64,000 nucleotides of DNA from Nonomuraea roseoviolacea subsp. carminata. GTDB taxonomy: Bacteria; Actinomycetota; Actinomycetes; Streptosporangiales; Streptosporangiaceae. A program made the translations under genes and the position numbers. Shown here one piece after another: positions 14,682 through 25,367 of the stretch. Location of the stretch: the NCBI RefSeq assembly GCF_024172185.1, contig NZ_JAMZEC010000001.1, positions 2,790,001 to 2,854,000 of the forward strand, in the 5' to 3' direction. The notes under the pieces are model-generated. The model had not been told where the DNA came from, did no database searches, and worked only from the letters and a program-made list of their open reading frames with translations. Each line of letters begins with the position of its first letter. The stretch's first letter is position 1.

Positions 14682-16064
14682 GTGCAGCCACAAGAGCAGA
14701 TCGAGCAGTTCGGCTACCGGCAGGAGCTGCGGCGCGGCGTCGGGCCGGCCGACCTCGTGTTCTACGGCCTCAACTTCATGGTGCCGATCGCCCCCTTCGC
14801 CATCTTCGGGCTCGTGTACTACCGCTCGGGCGGCATGCCGGTGCTGGCGTACCTGGTCGGCATGGTCGCCCTGCTGTTCACGGCGGCCTCGTACGCCCAG
14901 ATGGTCAAGGCGTTCCCGCTGTCCGGCTCGGTCTACAACTACACCAGCCGCGGCATCAGCCCGCCCGTCGGGTTCCTGACGGGCTGGGCGATCCTGCTCG
15001 ACTACCTGCTCCTGCCGAGCCTGCTGTACCTGGTGGCGTCGCTGGCCATGAACGAGACCGTGCCGCAGGTGCCGGTGTGGGGCTGGCTGATCATCTTCGT
15101 GGCCGTCAACACGGTGATCAACCTGCGCGGCGTCCGCATGACGATCAGGCTCACCCGGGTGATGATCGCCGCCGAGCTGGTCGTGCTGGTGCTGTTCCTC
15201 GCGGCCGGCGTCTGGGCCCTGCTCCAGGGCGCGGGCCACGGGTTCAGCCTCTCGCCGCTGTTCAACCCGGACACCTTCTCGTGGCCGGTGATCTTCGCCG
15301 CGGTGTCGGTCGCGGTCCTGTCGTTCCTCGGCTTCGACGGCATCGCCATGCTGGTCGAGGAGTCCACCGGCGGTTCGGCGCAGGTGAGCAAGGCCATGCG
15401 GTTCGCGCTCATCCTGGCCGGCGTGCTGTTCATGGTCCAGGTGTGGGTCGCCGCCCTGCTCGTGCCCGACCCGGCCACGCTGCTGAACCACGACACCGGC
15501 ACCGCGTTCCAGGACGCGGCGGCCGTCGCGGGCGGCGAATGGCTGCGCGAGCTCACCTCGGACGCGACCGCCATCTCCTGGGGCGTGGCCAACACGCTGG
15601 TCGCCCAGGTGGCCGTGTCGCGCCTGCTGTACGCGATGGCCCGCGACCGCCAGCTCCCGGCGTTCCTGTCGAAGGTGTCGGTCAAGAACTCGGTGCCGAC
15701 CAACGCCATCCTGCTCGTCTCCGCGCTGTCCATCGGGCTCGGCCTGTACATGGCCTCCCGCGAGGACGGCGTCGACGTGCTCGGCAGCCTGATCAACATG
15801 GGCGCGCTGGTCGCGTTCATCATGCTGCACGTGTCCGTGATCGTGCACTACGTGATCCGGCAGCGCTCGGACAACCTGTGGGCGCACCTGATCTCGCCGC
15901 TGATCGGGATGGCGATCCTCATCCTCGTCGTCATCAACGCGCACGTCCTGGCGCAGGTGACCGGCTTCGTCTGGCTCGTCGTCGGCGCGGTCTTCCTGGC
16001 CGGCATGTACGCCACGGGACGCCGGCCCGTCCTGCGCGGCCTGGACGCGAAGGAACGGGTGTGA
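14682..16064 (+). CDS. APC family amino acid permease
   Basis: 460 residues with about twelve membrane spans. GVGPADLVFYGLNFMVPIAPF and FPLSGSVYNYTSRGISPPVGFLTGWAILLDYLLLPSL are typical of the amino acid/polyamine/organocation family, and FLGFDGIAMLVEESTGG is the conserved span-6 region. It probably imports an amino acid or amine by H+ or Na+ symport. GTG 14682 is preceded by GGAGAG. It overlaps the GPP34 gene by GTGA, so the two are co-translated. The 251 bases upstream show no gene. Confidence 0.9.
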   Translation: MQPQEQIEQFGYRQELRRGVGPADLVFYGLNFMVPIAPFAIFGLVYYRSGGMPVLAYLVGMVALLFTAASYAQMVKAFPLSGSVYNYTSRGISPPVGFLTGWAILLDYLLLPSLLYLVASLAMNETVPQVPVWGWLIIFVAVNTVINLRGVRMTIRLTRVMIAAELVVLVLFLAAGVWALLQGAGHGFSLSPLFNPDTFSWPVIFAAVSVAVLSFLGFDGIAMLVEESTGGSAQVSKAMRFALILAGVLFMVQVWVAALLVPDPATLLNHDTGTAFQDAAAVAGGEWLRELTSDATAISWGVANTLVAQVAVSRLLYAMARDRQLPAFLSKVSVKNSVPTNAILLVSALSIGLGLYMASREDGVDVLGSLINMGALVAFIMLHVSVIVHYVIRQRSDNLWAHLISPLIGMAILILVVINAHVLAQVTGFVWLVVGAVFLAGMYATGRRPVLRGLDAKERV

Positions 16065-16699
16065 ACCGGCTGCTGCTCCACCAGGACCTCTACCTCATCG
16101 CCCACACCGAGGCCGGCAAGCTCCTGACCCACCAGTCGTCGCTGGCCCTGGGCCTGGCGGGAGCGGTGCTGGCCGAGCTGATCCTGGCCGACCGCGTCGC
16201 CGTCGTCCAGGGCCGGGTCACCGTCTTCGAGCGCGGCCTCACCGGTGACCCGATCGCCGACGCCATGGTCGGCCGGATCCCCCGGGACCGGGACCACGAG
16301 GACGTCAAGTTCTGGATCAAGACGGCGGCGAAGGACATCTACGAGCGCACCCGCGACGACCTGGTCGCCAAGGGTGTGCTCGCCCCGGTGACCAAGCGCC
16401 GCATGGGCATGCTGCCGTACCTGCGTTACCAGCTCACCGACATCACCTGGGCCGTGCGCGCGTCGTCGGGGGTGCGGGCCGCGGCGGAGAGCTGGAAGGA
16501 GCCGGACACCCGCTGCGCCGTGCTGTGCGGCCTGGTGTCGGTGCTGCGGGTGGAGGCGGAGCTCTACCTCAACCAGCCGGCCGGCCGGCTCATCGAACGG
16601 CTGCGCGCCATCGCCGACGCGGACTCCCCCGAGGCCAAGCTGGTCGTGGACCTCGTGGACACGCTGGTCGCCGAGGCCGCGATCGCCATCTACCGCTGA
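16061..16699 (+). CDS. GPP34 (GOLPH3) family phosphoprotein
   Basis: 212 residues matching the bacterial GPP34 fold: LLLHQDLYLIAHTEAGKLL, GLAGAVLAELILADRVAV, GDPIADAMVGRI, HEDVKFWIKTAAKDIYERTRDDLVAKGVL and MLPYLRYQLTD. In eukaryotes GOLPH3 binds phosphatidylinositol 4-phosphate at the Golgi; actinomycetes carry several copies of unclear role, possibly membrane-linked. GTG start inside the permease stop (GTGA), suggesting the protein may serve or regulate that transporter. Confidence 0.92.
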   Translation: MNRLLLHQDLYLIAHTEAGKLLTHQSSLALGLAGAVLAELILADRVAVVQGRVTVFERGLTGDPIADAMVGRIPRDRDHEDVKFWIKTAAKDIYERTRDDLVAKGVLAPVTKRRMGMLPYLRYQLTDITWAVRASSGVRAAAESWKEPDTRCAVLCGLVSVLRVEAELYLNQPAGRLIERLRAIADADSPEAKLVVDLVDTLVAEAAIAIYR

Positions 16700-16731
16700 C
16701 CCTGCCTACCGCTGACTCCGGCGGCGCGTCG

Positions 16732-17064
16732 TCATCCCCGGGGGCCGTACATGATGACCAGCACGCCCACCAGGCAGACGGCCGCTCCAACGACATCCCA
16801 CCGGTCGGGCCGGAACCCGTCCACCACCACGCCCCACACCAGCGAGCCGGCGACGAACACGCCGCCGTAGGCGGCCAGGATCCGGCCGAAGTGCGGGTCC
16901 GGCTGGAGGGTGGCGACGAACCCGTACAGGCCGAGCGCGATCACCCCGGCGCCGACCCACAGCAGCCCGCGCTGCTCCCTCACCCCTTGCCAGACGAGCC
17001 AGGCGCCGCCGATCTCGGCGAGCGCGGCGATCAGGAACAGCAGCAGGGAACGCGCGACAGTCAC
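16732..17064 (-). CDS. ynfA: YnfA/UPF0060 family membrane protein
   Basis: 110 residues with four membrane spans, matching UPF0060: [78 protein letters not shown]. This is a small multidrug-resistance-like fold whose substrate is unknown. GTG start 17064. Convergent with the GPP34 gene. Confidence 0.93.
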   Translation of the reverse strand: MTVARSLLLFLIAALAEIGGAWLVWQGVREQRGLLWVGAGVIALGLYGFVATLQPDPHFGRILAAYGGVFVAGSLVWGVVVDGFRPDRWDVVGAAVCLVGVLVIMYGPRG

Positions 17065-17096
17065 GGCTGCGACTGTACGGGGCGCGACCGCACGGG

Positions 17097-17618
17097 TCAG
17101 AGGGGTTGCTCCAGGAGGCGCTTCATCGGCCGGAAGCCGGCCGCCTCGTAGAACGAACGGGCGCCCTCGTTGAAGTCCCAGACGTCGGTGACCATGCGCC
17201 GGCAGCCCTCCTTCCTGCCCGCCTCCCGCACGGCCTCCAGCAGCGCGCCGGCCACGCCGAGGCGCTTGGCCGCGGGCACGACGACGATCTGGTCGAGGGC
17301 GATGAAGGAGTCCGCGTTCAGCAGGACGTCGGCGGGGCGGTGGTGCACGGTCGCACCCGCGTACCCGGCGGCCCCGCCGTCCGGAAGATCTGGAAGATCA
17401 GGAAGCTCCGCGACGAAGATCCGCGCGGTGTCCTGCCGGAGCTGCTCCGCGAAGCGCGCCGTCAGCCGCTCGACGTCGGGGGCGCCCTGGAAGATGTCGG
17501 GCCGGCTCTCGACGTGGAGCGAGTGGACGTACGGGTTGAGTCGGGCCAGGAGGGCGGCGTCCTCGGGAACTGCCCGGCGGATCCTCAACGATGACACCTC
17601 TCGTGATCGGCCGTCCAC
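17097..17618 (-). CDS. GNAT acetyltransferase
   Basis: Up to 173 residues. [18 protein letters not shown] opens the fold; [35 protein letters not shown] holds a relaxed acetyl-CoA loop (R-L-G-V-A-G), and [21 protein letters not shown] is the usual C-terminal helix and strand. Substrate unknown. A short PDLPDLPD repeat lies between strands. Start uncertain: ATG 17618, or TTG 17588 with GAGAGG eight bases upstream, which gives the more typical N-terminus. Confidence 0.8.
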   Translation of the reverse strand: MDGRSREVSSLRIRRAVPEDAALLARLNPYVHSLHVESRPDIFQGAPDVERLTARFAEQLRQDTARIFVAELPDLPDLPDGGAAGYAGATVHHRPADVLLNADSFIALDQIVVVPAAKRLGVAGALLEAVREAGRKEGCRRMVTDVWDFNEGARSFYEAAGFRPMKRLLEQPL

Positions 17619-17692
17619 AGGCTGTGGACTGGGCGGCCGCGACCGGCCGTGCGACCATGGGCACGCCGGACGACAGACGGGACGGACGAGCT

Positions 17693-17965
17693 ATGACGGA
17701 CAAGCAGCCTACGACGATAGGCCGCTGCTACGGCTGTGGCCGCACGTTCGCCTACGACCCCGCGACCGCCACGATGTTCGCCGTCGACCCCGAGACCGGC
17801 TTCCCGCCCGGGATGACGGTCCTGGGCTCGGTCCGCGAGCCGAGCCCGGAGGCCGTGGCCCGCGCGGTGGACAAGCCCGTCTGCCCGGAGTGCGTGGACC
17901 GGGCGAAGCGGTACCTGGAGGACGCCGACGCGCCGCCCACGCTGAAGCCCTGGCACCGCCCTTGA
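17693..17965 (+). CDS. small protein with two CxxC pairs (zinc-ribbon-like)
   Basis: 90 residues: CYGCGRTFAYDPATATMFAVDPETG and VCPECVDRAKRYLEDADA. The two C-x-x-C pairs about 55 residues apart could make one zinc site. Start ATG 17693 with GGACGAG upstream. No named family; such proteins are common in actinomycetes. It lies just ahead of the large MerR-type gene. Confidence 0.75.
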   Translation: MTDKQPTTIGRCYGCGRTFAYDPATATMFAVDPETGFPPGMTVLGSVREPSPEAVARAVDKPVCPECVDRAKRYLEDADAPPTLKPWHRP

Positions 17966-17999
17966 GTCTCCAGTGAGGGGAGACGGCAGGGTGGGGGGC

Positions 18000-18995
18000 A
18001 TGGACGGCGACGCGTGCTACTCGATCGGTGACCTGGCCCGGCGGACCGGCCTGACGGTCAAGGCCATCAGGTTCTACTCCGATCAGGGCATCGTGCCGCC
18101 GATCGGCCGTACCCCGGCCGGTTACCGCCGGTACGGCGTGGACGCCGTCGCGCGGCTGGATCTCGTACGGACGTTGCGCGAGCTCGGGCTGGACCTGCCC
18201 ACGGTGCGCCGGGTCGTGGACCGGGAGGTCGCGCTGCCCGAGGTGGCCGCCGCGCACGCCGACGCGCTGGCCGTGCAGATCCGGACGCTGCGGCTGCGGC
18301 GCGCGGTGCTGACGGCGGTGGCCAGGCGCGGGTCCACCCCTGAGGAGATGGAGCTCATGCACACACTGGCCAGACTGTCCGAGGACGAGCGGCGGCGGCT
18401 GGTCGAGGACTTCCTCGACGCCGCGTTCGGCGGCCTCGGCGAGACGGACGCGACCGGGACCGCGGTGGGGGCGTTCGCCGGGATCAGGCGTTCGTTGACG
18501 CCCGAGCTGCCCGACGACCCGGAGCCGGAGCAGGTGGAGGCGTGGGTGGAGCTCGCGGAGCTCTCCGGCGACCCCGGCTTCCGGGCCGTGATGCGCCGCG
18601 TCGCCGAGGAGCACGCGGAGCTCGCGGCCGGGGCCGGGGCCGGCGGCGTGCCGCGTCCGCACGCGGTGGCGGTGGTCCGCGAGAAGGCGGGGCCCGCGGT
18701 GGCGGCCGGCCTCGACCCGGCGTCCGAGGAGGCCGGCGCGGTCCTCGACGCCATCGTGGCCAGGTGCGCCCGGATCACCGGGCTGCCCGGCGACGCCCGG
18801 GGCGGGGACGACCGCCTCCCGCGCTGGCTGCTCGCCCACCTGGAGGCGGTCAACGACCCGCGCCGCGAGCGCTACCTGCGGCTGCTCGCCGTCGTCAACG
18901 GCTGGCCGCCGCCCGAGAGCCTGACGCCCCCGATCGACTGGACCGTACGCGCCCTGCGCGCCCGCACATCGGGATCGCCGCCCGCCGTCAGGTGA
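18000..18995 (+). CDS. MerR-family transcriptional regulator, long form
   Basis: 331 residues. Residues 7-75 form the MerR winged helix: YSIGDLARRTGLTVKAIRFYSDQGIVPPIGRTPAGYRRYG and LDLVRTLRELGLDLPTVRRVV. The long C-terminal part (about 120-331) is helical and Ala/Glu-rich without metal-binding cysteines, so it probably senses an organic ligand or acts by itself. ATG 18000 with GGGGGG just upstream. Its 3' end overlaps that of the convergent MFS gene by 8 bases. Confidence 0.9.
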   Translation: MDGDACYSIGDLARRTGLTVKAIRFYSDQGIVPPIGRTPAGYRRYGVDAVARLDLVRTLRELGLDLPTVRRVVDREVALPEVAAAHADALAVQIRTLRLRRAVLTAVARRGSTPEEMELMHTLARLSEDERRRLVEDFLDAAFGGLGETDATGTAVGAFAGIRRSLTPELPDDPEPEQVEAWVELAELSGDPGFRAVMRRVAEEHAELAAGAGAGGVPRPHAVAVVREKAGPAVAAGLDPASEEAGAVLDAIVARCARITGLPGDARGGDDRLPRWLLAHLEAVNDPRRERYLRLLAVVNGWPPPESLTPPIDWTVRALRARTSGSPPAVR

Positions 18996-20196
18996 GACGG
19001 CGGGGCGGGAAGGCGTGGCGGCGGGCCAGGAGGACGGCGGCCAGGGTCGGAGCCAGCAGGACGAGGGTGCTCCACGCGAACGCGCCCGTCCCGAAGAGGT
19101 TCAGCAGGACGCCGCCCACCGCGCCCCCCGCCGCCATGGCGGCGTTCCACAGCGTGACCAGCGCCGCCTGCGCCGTGTCTGCCGCCTCGCCGCCCGCGTC
19201 GCCGGCCGCCGTCTGGAGCAGCGTGGGGGCGCCGCCCCAGCCGAGCCCCCACAGGGCCGCCGCCACGTACACCAGCGCGGGCTCGCGGGCGGCGACCGCC
19301 AGCACGAAGGCTCCCACGGCGACCAGGATCACGGCGCCGATCGTCAGCGGGCGCAGGCGCCGGTCGATGTGCGCCCCGACGAGCCAGATGCTCACCAGCG
19401 AGGCGACGCCGAAGATCAGCAGGAAGAGGTCCACGGCGTCGCCGAGGCCGTTGGCGTTCAGGAGCGTCGCGACGTACGTGTAGAGGATCGTCTGCGCCAG
19501 CACGAACAGCAGGGTCACCAGCAGCACCGGCGCGACGCCCGGCACGGTGAGCGTGCGCAGGAGCGCGGGACGGCCGCCGGCGCGCTGGCCGGGGTGGTCG
19601 GGGACGAGCGCGGCGATCCAGGCGAGCAGGACGACGGCGATCGCCGTCATCGCCCAGAACGTGACCCGCCACCCCAGCGCCGCGCCCGCGAAGGTGCCGG
19701 CCGGCACCCCGAGTGACAGCGCCGCCGGTATGCCCGCCATGACGATCGCCATGGCCTTGCCCTGCAGGTGGACGGGGGCCAGGCGACGGGCGTACCCGGC
19801 GAGCAGCGCCCAGACGACCCCCGCGGCCACCCCGGCGACGAAGCGCGCCACCAGCGTCAGCGGGAAGGACGCCGAGACGGCGGTGACGGTGTTGGCCACG
19901 GCGAACCCCGCCACGCCGCTCAGCAGCAGGCGCTTGCGCGGCCAGCCGGCCGTGGCGGCGGACAGGGGGATGGCGGAGACTGCGGTGCCGATCGCGTAGA
20001 CGGTCACGAGCTGTCCGGTCGCGGACTCGCTCACGCCCAGGCCGGCGCTCATGGCGGGCAGGACGCCGGCGGGCAGGGTCTCGGTGAGTACGGTGATGAA
20101 GGCGGCCGTGGCCAGCGCCAGCAGCGCCCCCAGGGGCAGGCGTTCCCCGGGGATCGCGGTGCTGGGCGGGGCCGGCCGCGTGATGCGGTCGCTCAT
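18988..20196 (-). CDS. MFS transporter, DHA1-type drug efflux
   Basis: 402 residues with twelve spans. Features of the 12-span drug:H+ antiporter group: FITVLTETLPAGVLPAMSAGLGVSESATGQLVTVYAIGTAVSAIPL, GWPRKRLLLSGVAGFAVAN (A-motif position) and FVAGVAAGVVWALLAGYARRL. It probably exports small toxic compounds. It faces the small MerR gene across a 65-base gap that carries a palindrome at 20216-20229, so MerR-type control is likely. Confidence 0.92.
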   Translation of the reverse strand: MSDRITRPAPPSTAIPGERLPLGALLALATAAFITVLTETLPAGVLPAMSAGLGVSESATGQLVTVYAIGTAVSAIPLSAATAGWPRKRLLLSGVAGFAVANTVTAVSASFPLTLVARFVAGVAAGVVWALLAGYARRLAPVHLQGKAMAIVMAGIPAALSLGVPAGTFAGAALGWRVTFWAMTAIAVVLLAWIAALVPDHPGQRAGGRPALLRTLTVPGVAPVLLVTLLFVLAQTILYTYVATLLNANGLGDAVDLFLLIFGVASLVSIWLVGAHIDRRLRPLTIGAVILVAVGAFVLAVAAREPALVYVAAALWGLGWGGAPTLLQTAAGDAGGEAADTAQAALVTLWNAAMAAGGAVGGVLLNLFGTGAFAWSTLVLLAPTLAAVLLARRHAFPPRRLT

Positions 20197-20215
20197 GCTG
20201 CGTATGCTCGAACCA

Positions 20216-20229
20216 TCACATACATGTGA
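20216..20229. promoter_or_regulatory. candidate MerR operator between MFS and merR genes
   Basis: TCACATACATGTGA has perfect 6-bp arms (TCACAT/ATGTGA) around AC. On the minus strand it follows TTGACC (20231-20236), a -35-like hexamer for the MFS gene, so it would lie in the promoter spacer where MerR proteins bind. A second half-site ACATGTGAGG occurs at 20244-20253 near the merR start. Confidence 0.6.
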
Positions 20230-20261
20230 GGGTCAACGCGACGACATGTGAGGTCGGTCAC

Positions 20262-20659
20262 GTGCGAATCGGAGAGCTGGCGGAACGCACCGGCACGCCG
20301 CGGCGGCTGCTGCGATACTACGAGGAGCAGGAGCTGATCATGCCCACCCGGTGCGCGAACGGCTACCGCGACTACGACGAGCGGTTCGTGGACCGGGTCG
20401 TGCAGATCCGCGGGCTGCTCGACGCCGGGCTGCCCACGCGGATCATCAAGCAGATCCTGCCCTGCCTGGACAAACCTCGCGTCATCCACTTCAAGGACGC
20501 CACGCCGGAGATGCTCGCCACCCTGGAGGGGGAGCTGGACCGCATGAACCACCGCATCGCCTGCCTGACCCGCAACCGCGACGCGATCGAGGAGTACCTG
20601 GAGGTCGTGCGGCAGGACAAGGCGCCCGAGCCGGCCGCGCAGTCGCCCGGCGGCCGCTG

Positions 20660-20660
<1 letters not shown>
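20262..20660 (+). CDS. MerR-family transcriptional regulator, short form
   Basis: 132 residues: VRIGELAERTGTPRRLLRYYEEQELIMPTRCANGYRDY (winged helix), IRGLLDAGLPTRIIKQILPCL, then a coiled-coil dimer helix LATLEGELDRMNHRIACLTRNRDAIEEYLEVV. Effector unknown. GTG 20262 fits the usual N-terminus. It is divergent from the MFS pump, its most probable target, and its stop overlaps the kinase ATG by one base (TGATG). Confidence 0.9.
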
Positions 20661-22267
<1,607 letters not shown>

Positions 22268-22302
22268 CGCGTGTCCCCTCGCCCAGGGGGTAGCGAGGCG
22301 GC

Positions 22303-24786
22303 ATGCCGAAAGTCGACAGGATCGCCGAGCCGTGGGGCACGCGCACGCCGTACGGGCCAGGGGAAGAGTGGCGGGTGCGCGTGGACCGCTTCCTCCAGGA
22401 CGGGGTCGGCGAGCAGGACGTGGAGCGCTGGGCGCAGAGCGCGTCGATCCTGCACAGCAACGGTGACGCCCTGGACATCGCGGTCAGCGACGGCCGCATC
22501 GTGGGGGTCCGGGGCCGCGCCGCCGACCGGGTCAACCGCGGCCGGCTGGGCCCCAAGGACCTGTACGGCTGGCAGGCGAACCACTCGGCGGACCGGCTGA
22601 CCAGGCCGCTCGTGCGCGAGGGCGGCCGGCTGGTCGAGTGCGACTGGGACACCGCGATGGACCGCGTCGCGGGCCGCGCCAAGGAGCTGCTGGCCGAGCA
22701 GGGCCCGAGCGCGCTCGCCTTCTACACCACGGGCCAGCTCTTCCTGGAGGAGTACTACACGCTCGGCCTCATCGCGCACGGCGGCATCGGCACGAACCAC
22801 GTGGACGGCAACACCCGGCTGTGCACGGCCACGGCGGCGGCCGCGCTCAAGGAGTCGTTCGGCAGCGACGGCCAGCCGGGCTCGTACGCCGACGTGGACC
22901 ACGCCGACGTGATCGCCCTGTACGGACACAACGTGGCCGAGACCCAGACCGTGCTGTGGGCGCGGATCCTCGACCGGCTCGCCGGGCCGAACCCGCCCGC
23001 GCTGATCTGCGTCGACCCGCGCGAGACACCCGCCGCCCGGGCCGCGGCCGTGCACCTGGCCAACCGCCCCGGCACGAACGTCGCGCTGATGAACGGCCTG
23101 CTGAACGAGATCATCGCCAACGGCTGGATCGACGAGGACTACCTGCGCGACCACGTGGTCGGCTTCGAGGAGCTGCGCGAGCGGGTGGCCGACTACCCCG
23201 CCGAGGAGGCCGCGCGGATCTGCGACGTGCCGGTCGCCCGGCTGCGCGAGGCGGCCCGGCTGATCGGCACGGCCCGCCGCCTGCTGTCCACCGTCCTGCA
23301 GGGCTTCTACCAGTCGCACCAGGCCACCGCCGCGTCGGTGCAGGTCAACAACGTCCACCTGGTACGCGGCATGCTGGGCCGCCCCGGCTGCGGCGTCCTG
23401 CAGATGAACGGCCAGCCCACGGCGCAGAACACCCGCGAGTGCGGCGCCGACGGCGACCTGCCGGGCTTTCGCAACTGGTCCAACGACGCGCACGTGGCGG
23501 AGCTGGCGCGGATCTGGAACGTCGACCAGCTCGCCATCCCGCACTACTCGCCGCCCACCCACGCCATGCAGATGTTCCGCTACGTGGAGGACGGCTCGAT
23601 CCGCTTCCTCTACGTCTCGGGCACCAACCCGGCCGTGTCGATGCCGGAGCTGCACCGCATCCGCTCGATCCTGGCCCAGGAGCGGCTGTTCCTGGTGGTG
23701 CAGGACATCTTCCTGTCGGAGACGGCCGAGCTGGCCGACGTGGTGCTCCCGGCCGCGACGTGGGGCGAGAAGACGGGCACGTTCACGAACGCCGACCGCA
23801 CCGTTCACCTGTCGGAGAAGGCCGTGGACCCGCCCGGCGAGGCCCGTCCCGACCTGGACATCTTCCTCGACTTCGCGCACCGCCTCGACCTGCGCGACAA
23901 GGACGGGGCGCCGCTGGTGAAGTGGAGCGACCCGGAGGGCGCGTTCGAGGGCTGGAAGGAGTGCTCGCGCGGGCGGCCGTGCGACTACACCGGCCTGTCG
24001 TACGAGAAGCTGCGCGGCGGCAGCGGCGTGCAGTGGCCGTGCGACGACGCCCACCCCGACGGCACCGAGCGGCTCTACGCGGACGGCGCGTTCTGGAGCG
24101 CGCCGGAGGTCTGCGAGGACTACGGCCGCGACCTCGTCACGGGCGCGCCGCTGTCCCCGACGGAGTACAAGGCGCTCAACCCGGAGGGCAAGGCGGTCAT
24201 CAAGGCGGCCGAGTACATCCCGCCGCACGAGCCGCCGGACGAGGAGTTCCCGTTCGCCCTGACGACGGGGCGCACGCTCTACCACTTCCACACCCGCACC
24301 AAGACCGCGCGCGCCCCGCAGCTCCAGCGGGCCGCTCCCGAGGTGTGGGTGGAGATGGCGGCGGCGGACGCCGAGCGGCTCGGCTTCGCCGAGGGCGACC
24401 TGCTGGAGGTGGCGACGCGGCGGGGCGGCGTCCAGGCGCGGCTGCGGGTCGGCGGGATCCGTGACGGCGTGCTGTTCCTGCCGTTCCACTACGGCTACTG
24501 GGACCGGCCGGACGCCTACGACCCGGAGAAGGGCCCCGACAAGGGCATGGGGCGGGCGGCGAACGAGGCCACGGTCACCGACTGGGACCCCGTCTCCAAG
24601 CAGCCGCTGTTCAAGACCGCGGCGGCGCGCGTCTCGCTGGTCGAGCGCGGCCGGGGGCTGCCCGCTCCGGCGCCGACGACCACCGCGTCGTGGCCGGCCG
24701 GGCCGGGGGGCGAGGTGCCCGCCACGCGCGGCGGGGCCGAGGCGGAGGCCGAGGAGTCCGTGGCGGCGTCGGGAGGCGCGCGATGA
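22303..24786 (+). CDS. molybdopterin oxidoreductase lacking the Fe-S cysteines
   Basis: 827 residues of the DMSO reductase superfamily. LYGWQANHSADRLTRPLVR, GNTRLCTATAAAALKESFG (C174, probable Mo ligand as in assimilatory nitrate reductases), VIALYGHNVAETQTVLWARI, VSGTNPAVSMPEL, DVVLPAATWGEKTGTFTNADRTVHL, and C-terminal LTTGRTLYHFHTRTKTAR and AADAERLGFAEGDLLEV give the full domain order. Where relatives have C-x-x-C-S-x-G-C for a [4Fe-4S] cluster, this protein reads ASILHSNGDAL at 47-57, so the cluster is absent. Electron path and substrate are unknown. Cytoplasmic, no Tat signal. A disordered tail follows residue 785. Its stop overlaps the next gene by ATGA. Confidence 0.9.
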   Translation: MPKVDRIAEPWGTRTPYGPGEEWRVRVDRFLQDGVGEQDVERWAQSASILHSNGDALDIAVSDGRIVGVRGRAADRVNRGRLGPKDLYGWQANHSADRLTRPLVREGGRLVECDWDTAMDRVAGRAKELLAEQGPSALAFYTTGQLFLEEYYTLGLIAHGGIGTNHVDGNTRLCTATAAAALKESFGSDGQPGSYADVDHADVIALYGHNVAETQTVLWARILDRLAGPNPPALICVDPRETPAARAAAVHLANRPGTNVALMNGLLNEIIANGWIDEDYLRDHVVGFEELRERVADYPAEEAARICDVPVARLREAARLIGTARRLLSTVLQGFYQSHQATAASVQVNNVHLVRGMLGRPGCGVLQMNGQPTAQNTRECGADGDLPGFRNWSNDAHVAELARIWNVDQLAIPHYSPPTHAMQMFRYVEDGSIRFLYVSGTNPAVSMPELHRIRSILAQERLFLVVQDIFLSETAELADVVLPAATWGEKTGTFTNADRTVHLSEKAVDPPGEARPDLDIFLDFAHRLDLRDKDGAPLVKWSDPEGAFEGWKECSRGRPCDYTGLSYEKLRGGSGVQWPCDDAHPDGTERLYADGAFWSAPEVCEDYGRDLVTGAPLSPTEYKALNPEGKAVIKAAEYIPPHEPPDEEFPFALTTGRTLYHFHTRTKTARAPQLQRAAPEVWVEMAAADAERLGFAEGDLLEVATRRGGVQARLRVGGIRDGVLFLPFHYGYWDRPDAYDPEKGPDKGMGRAANEATVTDWDPVSKQPLFKTAAARVSLVERGRGLPAPAPTTTASWPAGPGGEVPATRGGAEAEAEESVAASGGAR

Positions 24787-25267
24787 AGCTGGACCTGGTG
24801 ATCAAGGAGCTGCACCGCTCCGAGAACGAGCTGGCCCACGTCCTGCTGCGGCTCTCGGAGCGGCACAAGGCCGACCACGAGACCTACCACGTGGCCCGCG
24901 ACCTGGTCCGGTGGTGCCACGACCACGTGCGGGAGCTGGCGCGGATCGGCGAGCACTACGGCGTGAAGCTGGACGCGGAGCCGGCGGGCGAGTCCACGGT
25001 GGCCGAGCGGGTGCGGGAGAAGGCCGCCGAGTGGCTGGGCCGCCGCAAGGAGCCGGGGCTGCTGCTGCTGGCCGACCTGCGTCACCTATACCGGGTGGCG
25101 TCGGGGGTGTCGCTGGACTGGGAGCTGCTGGCCCAGGCGGCGCAGGGCGCGCGCGGCAGAAGGAGCTGCTGGAGCTGGCCGAGCGGTGCCATCCGCAGAC
25201 GTTGCGGCAGGTGCGCTGGGCCAACGCCCGGCTGAAGGAGTCGGCCACCCAGGCCCTGGTGAGCTGA
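24783..25267 (+). pseudogene. frameshifted hypothetical partner of the molybdoenzyme
   Basis: ATG 24783 overlaps the oxidoreductase stop. The first frame encodes MKLDLVIKELHRSENEL, then HLYRVASGVSLDWELLAQAAQGAR, and then turns into Arg/Cys/Trp-rich nonsense ending at 25235. From about 25155 another plus-strand frame continues sensibly as QKELLELAERCHPQTLRQV and ends NARLKESATQALVS at 25265. The natural protein would be about 160 residues and all-helical. A one-base loss, or two-base gain, in the run GGGCGCGCGCGGC around 25146-25158 explains this. It is a true mutation or a sequencing error. Family unknown, but the coupling implies a role with the molybdoenzyme. Confidence 0.75.
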
Positions 25268-25328
25268 CCGGGCGGGGAACGGGCGGTCCAGTCGTGAGCT
25301 GAGCGGACGGGAACGGGCGGTCCGGCCG
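25259..25328. repeat. 35-bp direct repeat across the end of the frameshifted gene
   Basis: Two adjacent copies beginning GTGAGCTGA at 25259 and 25294, each holding GGGAACGGGCGGTCC or close to it. The first copy contains the stop codon of the frameshifted gene, so the repeat duplicated the gene end into the intergenic space. Confidence 0.7.
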
Positions 25329-25367
25329 CGACGTTGGGACGGGGAAAGGCGGGACACGGACGAGTGG

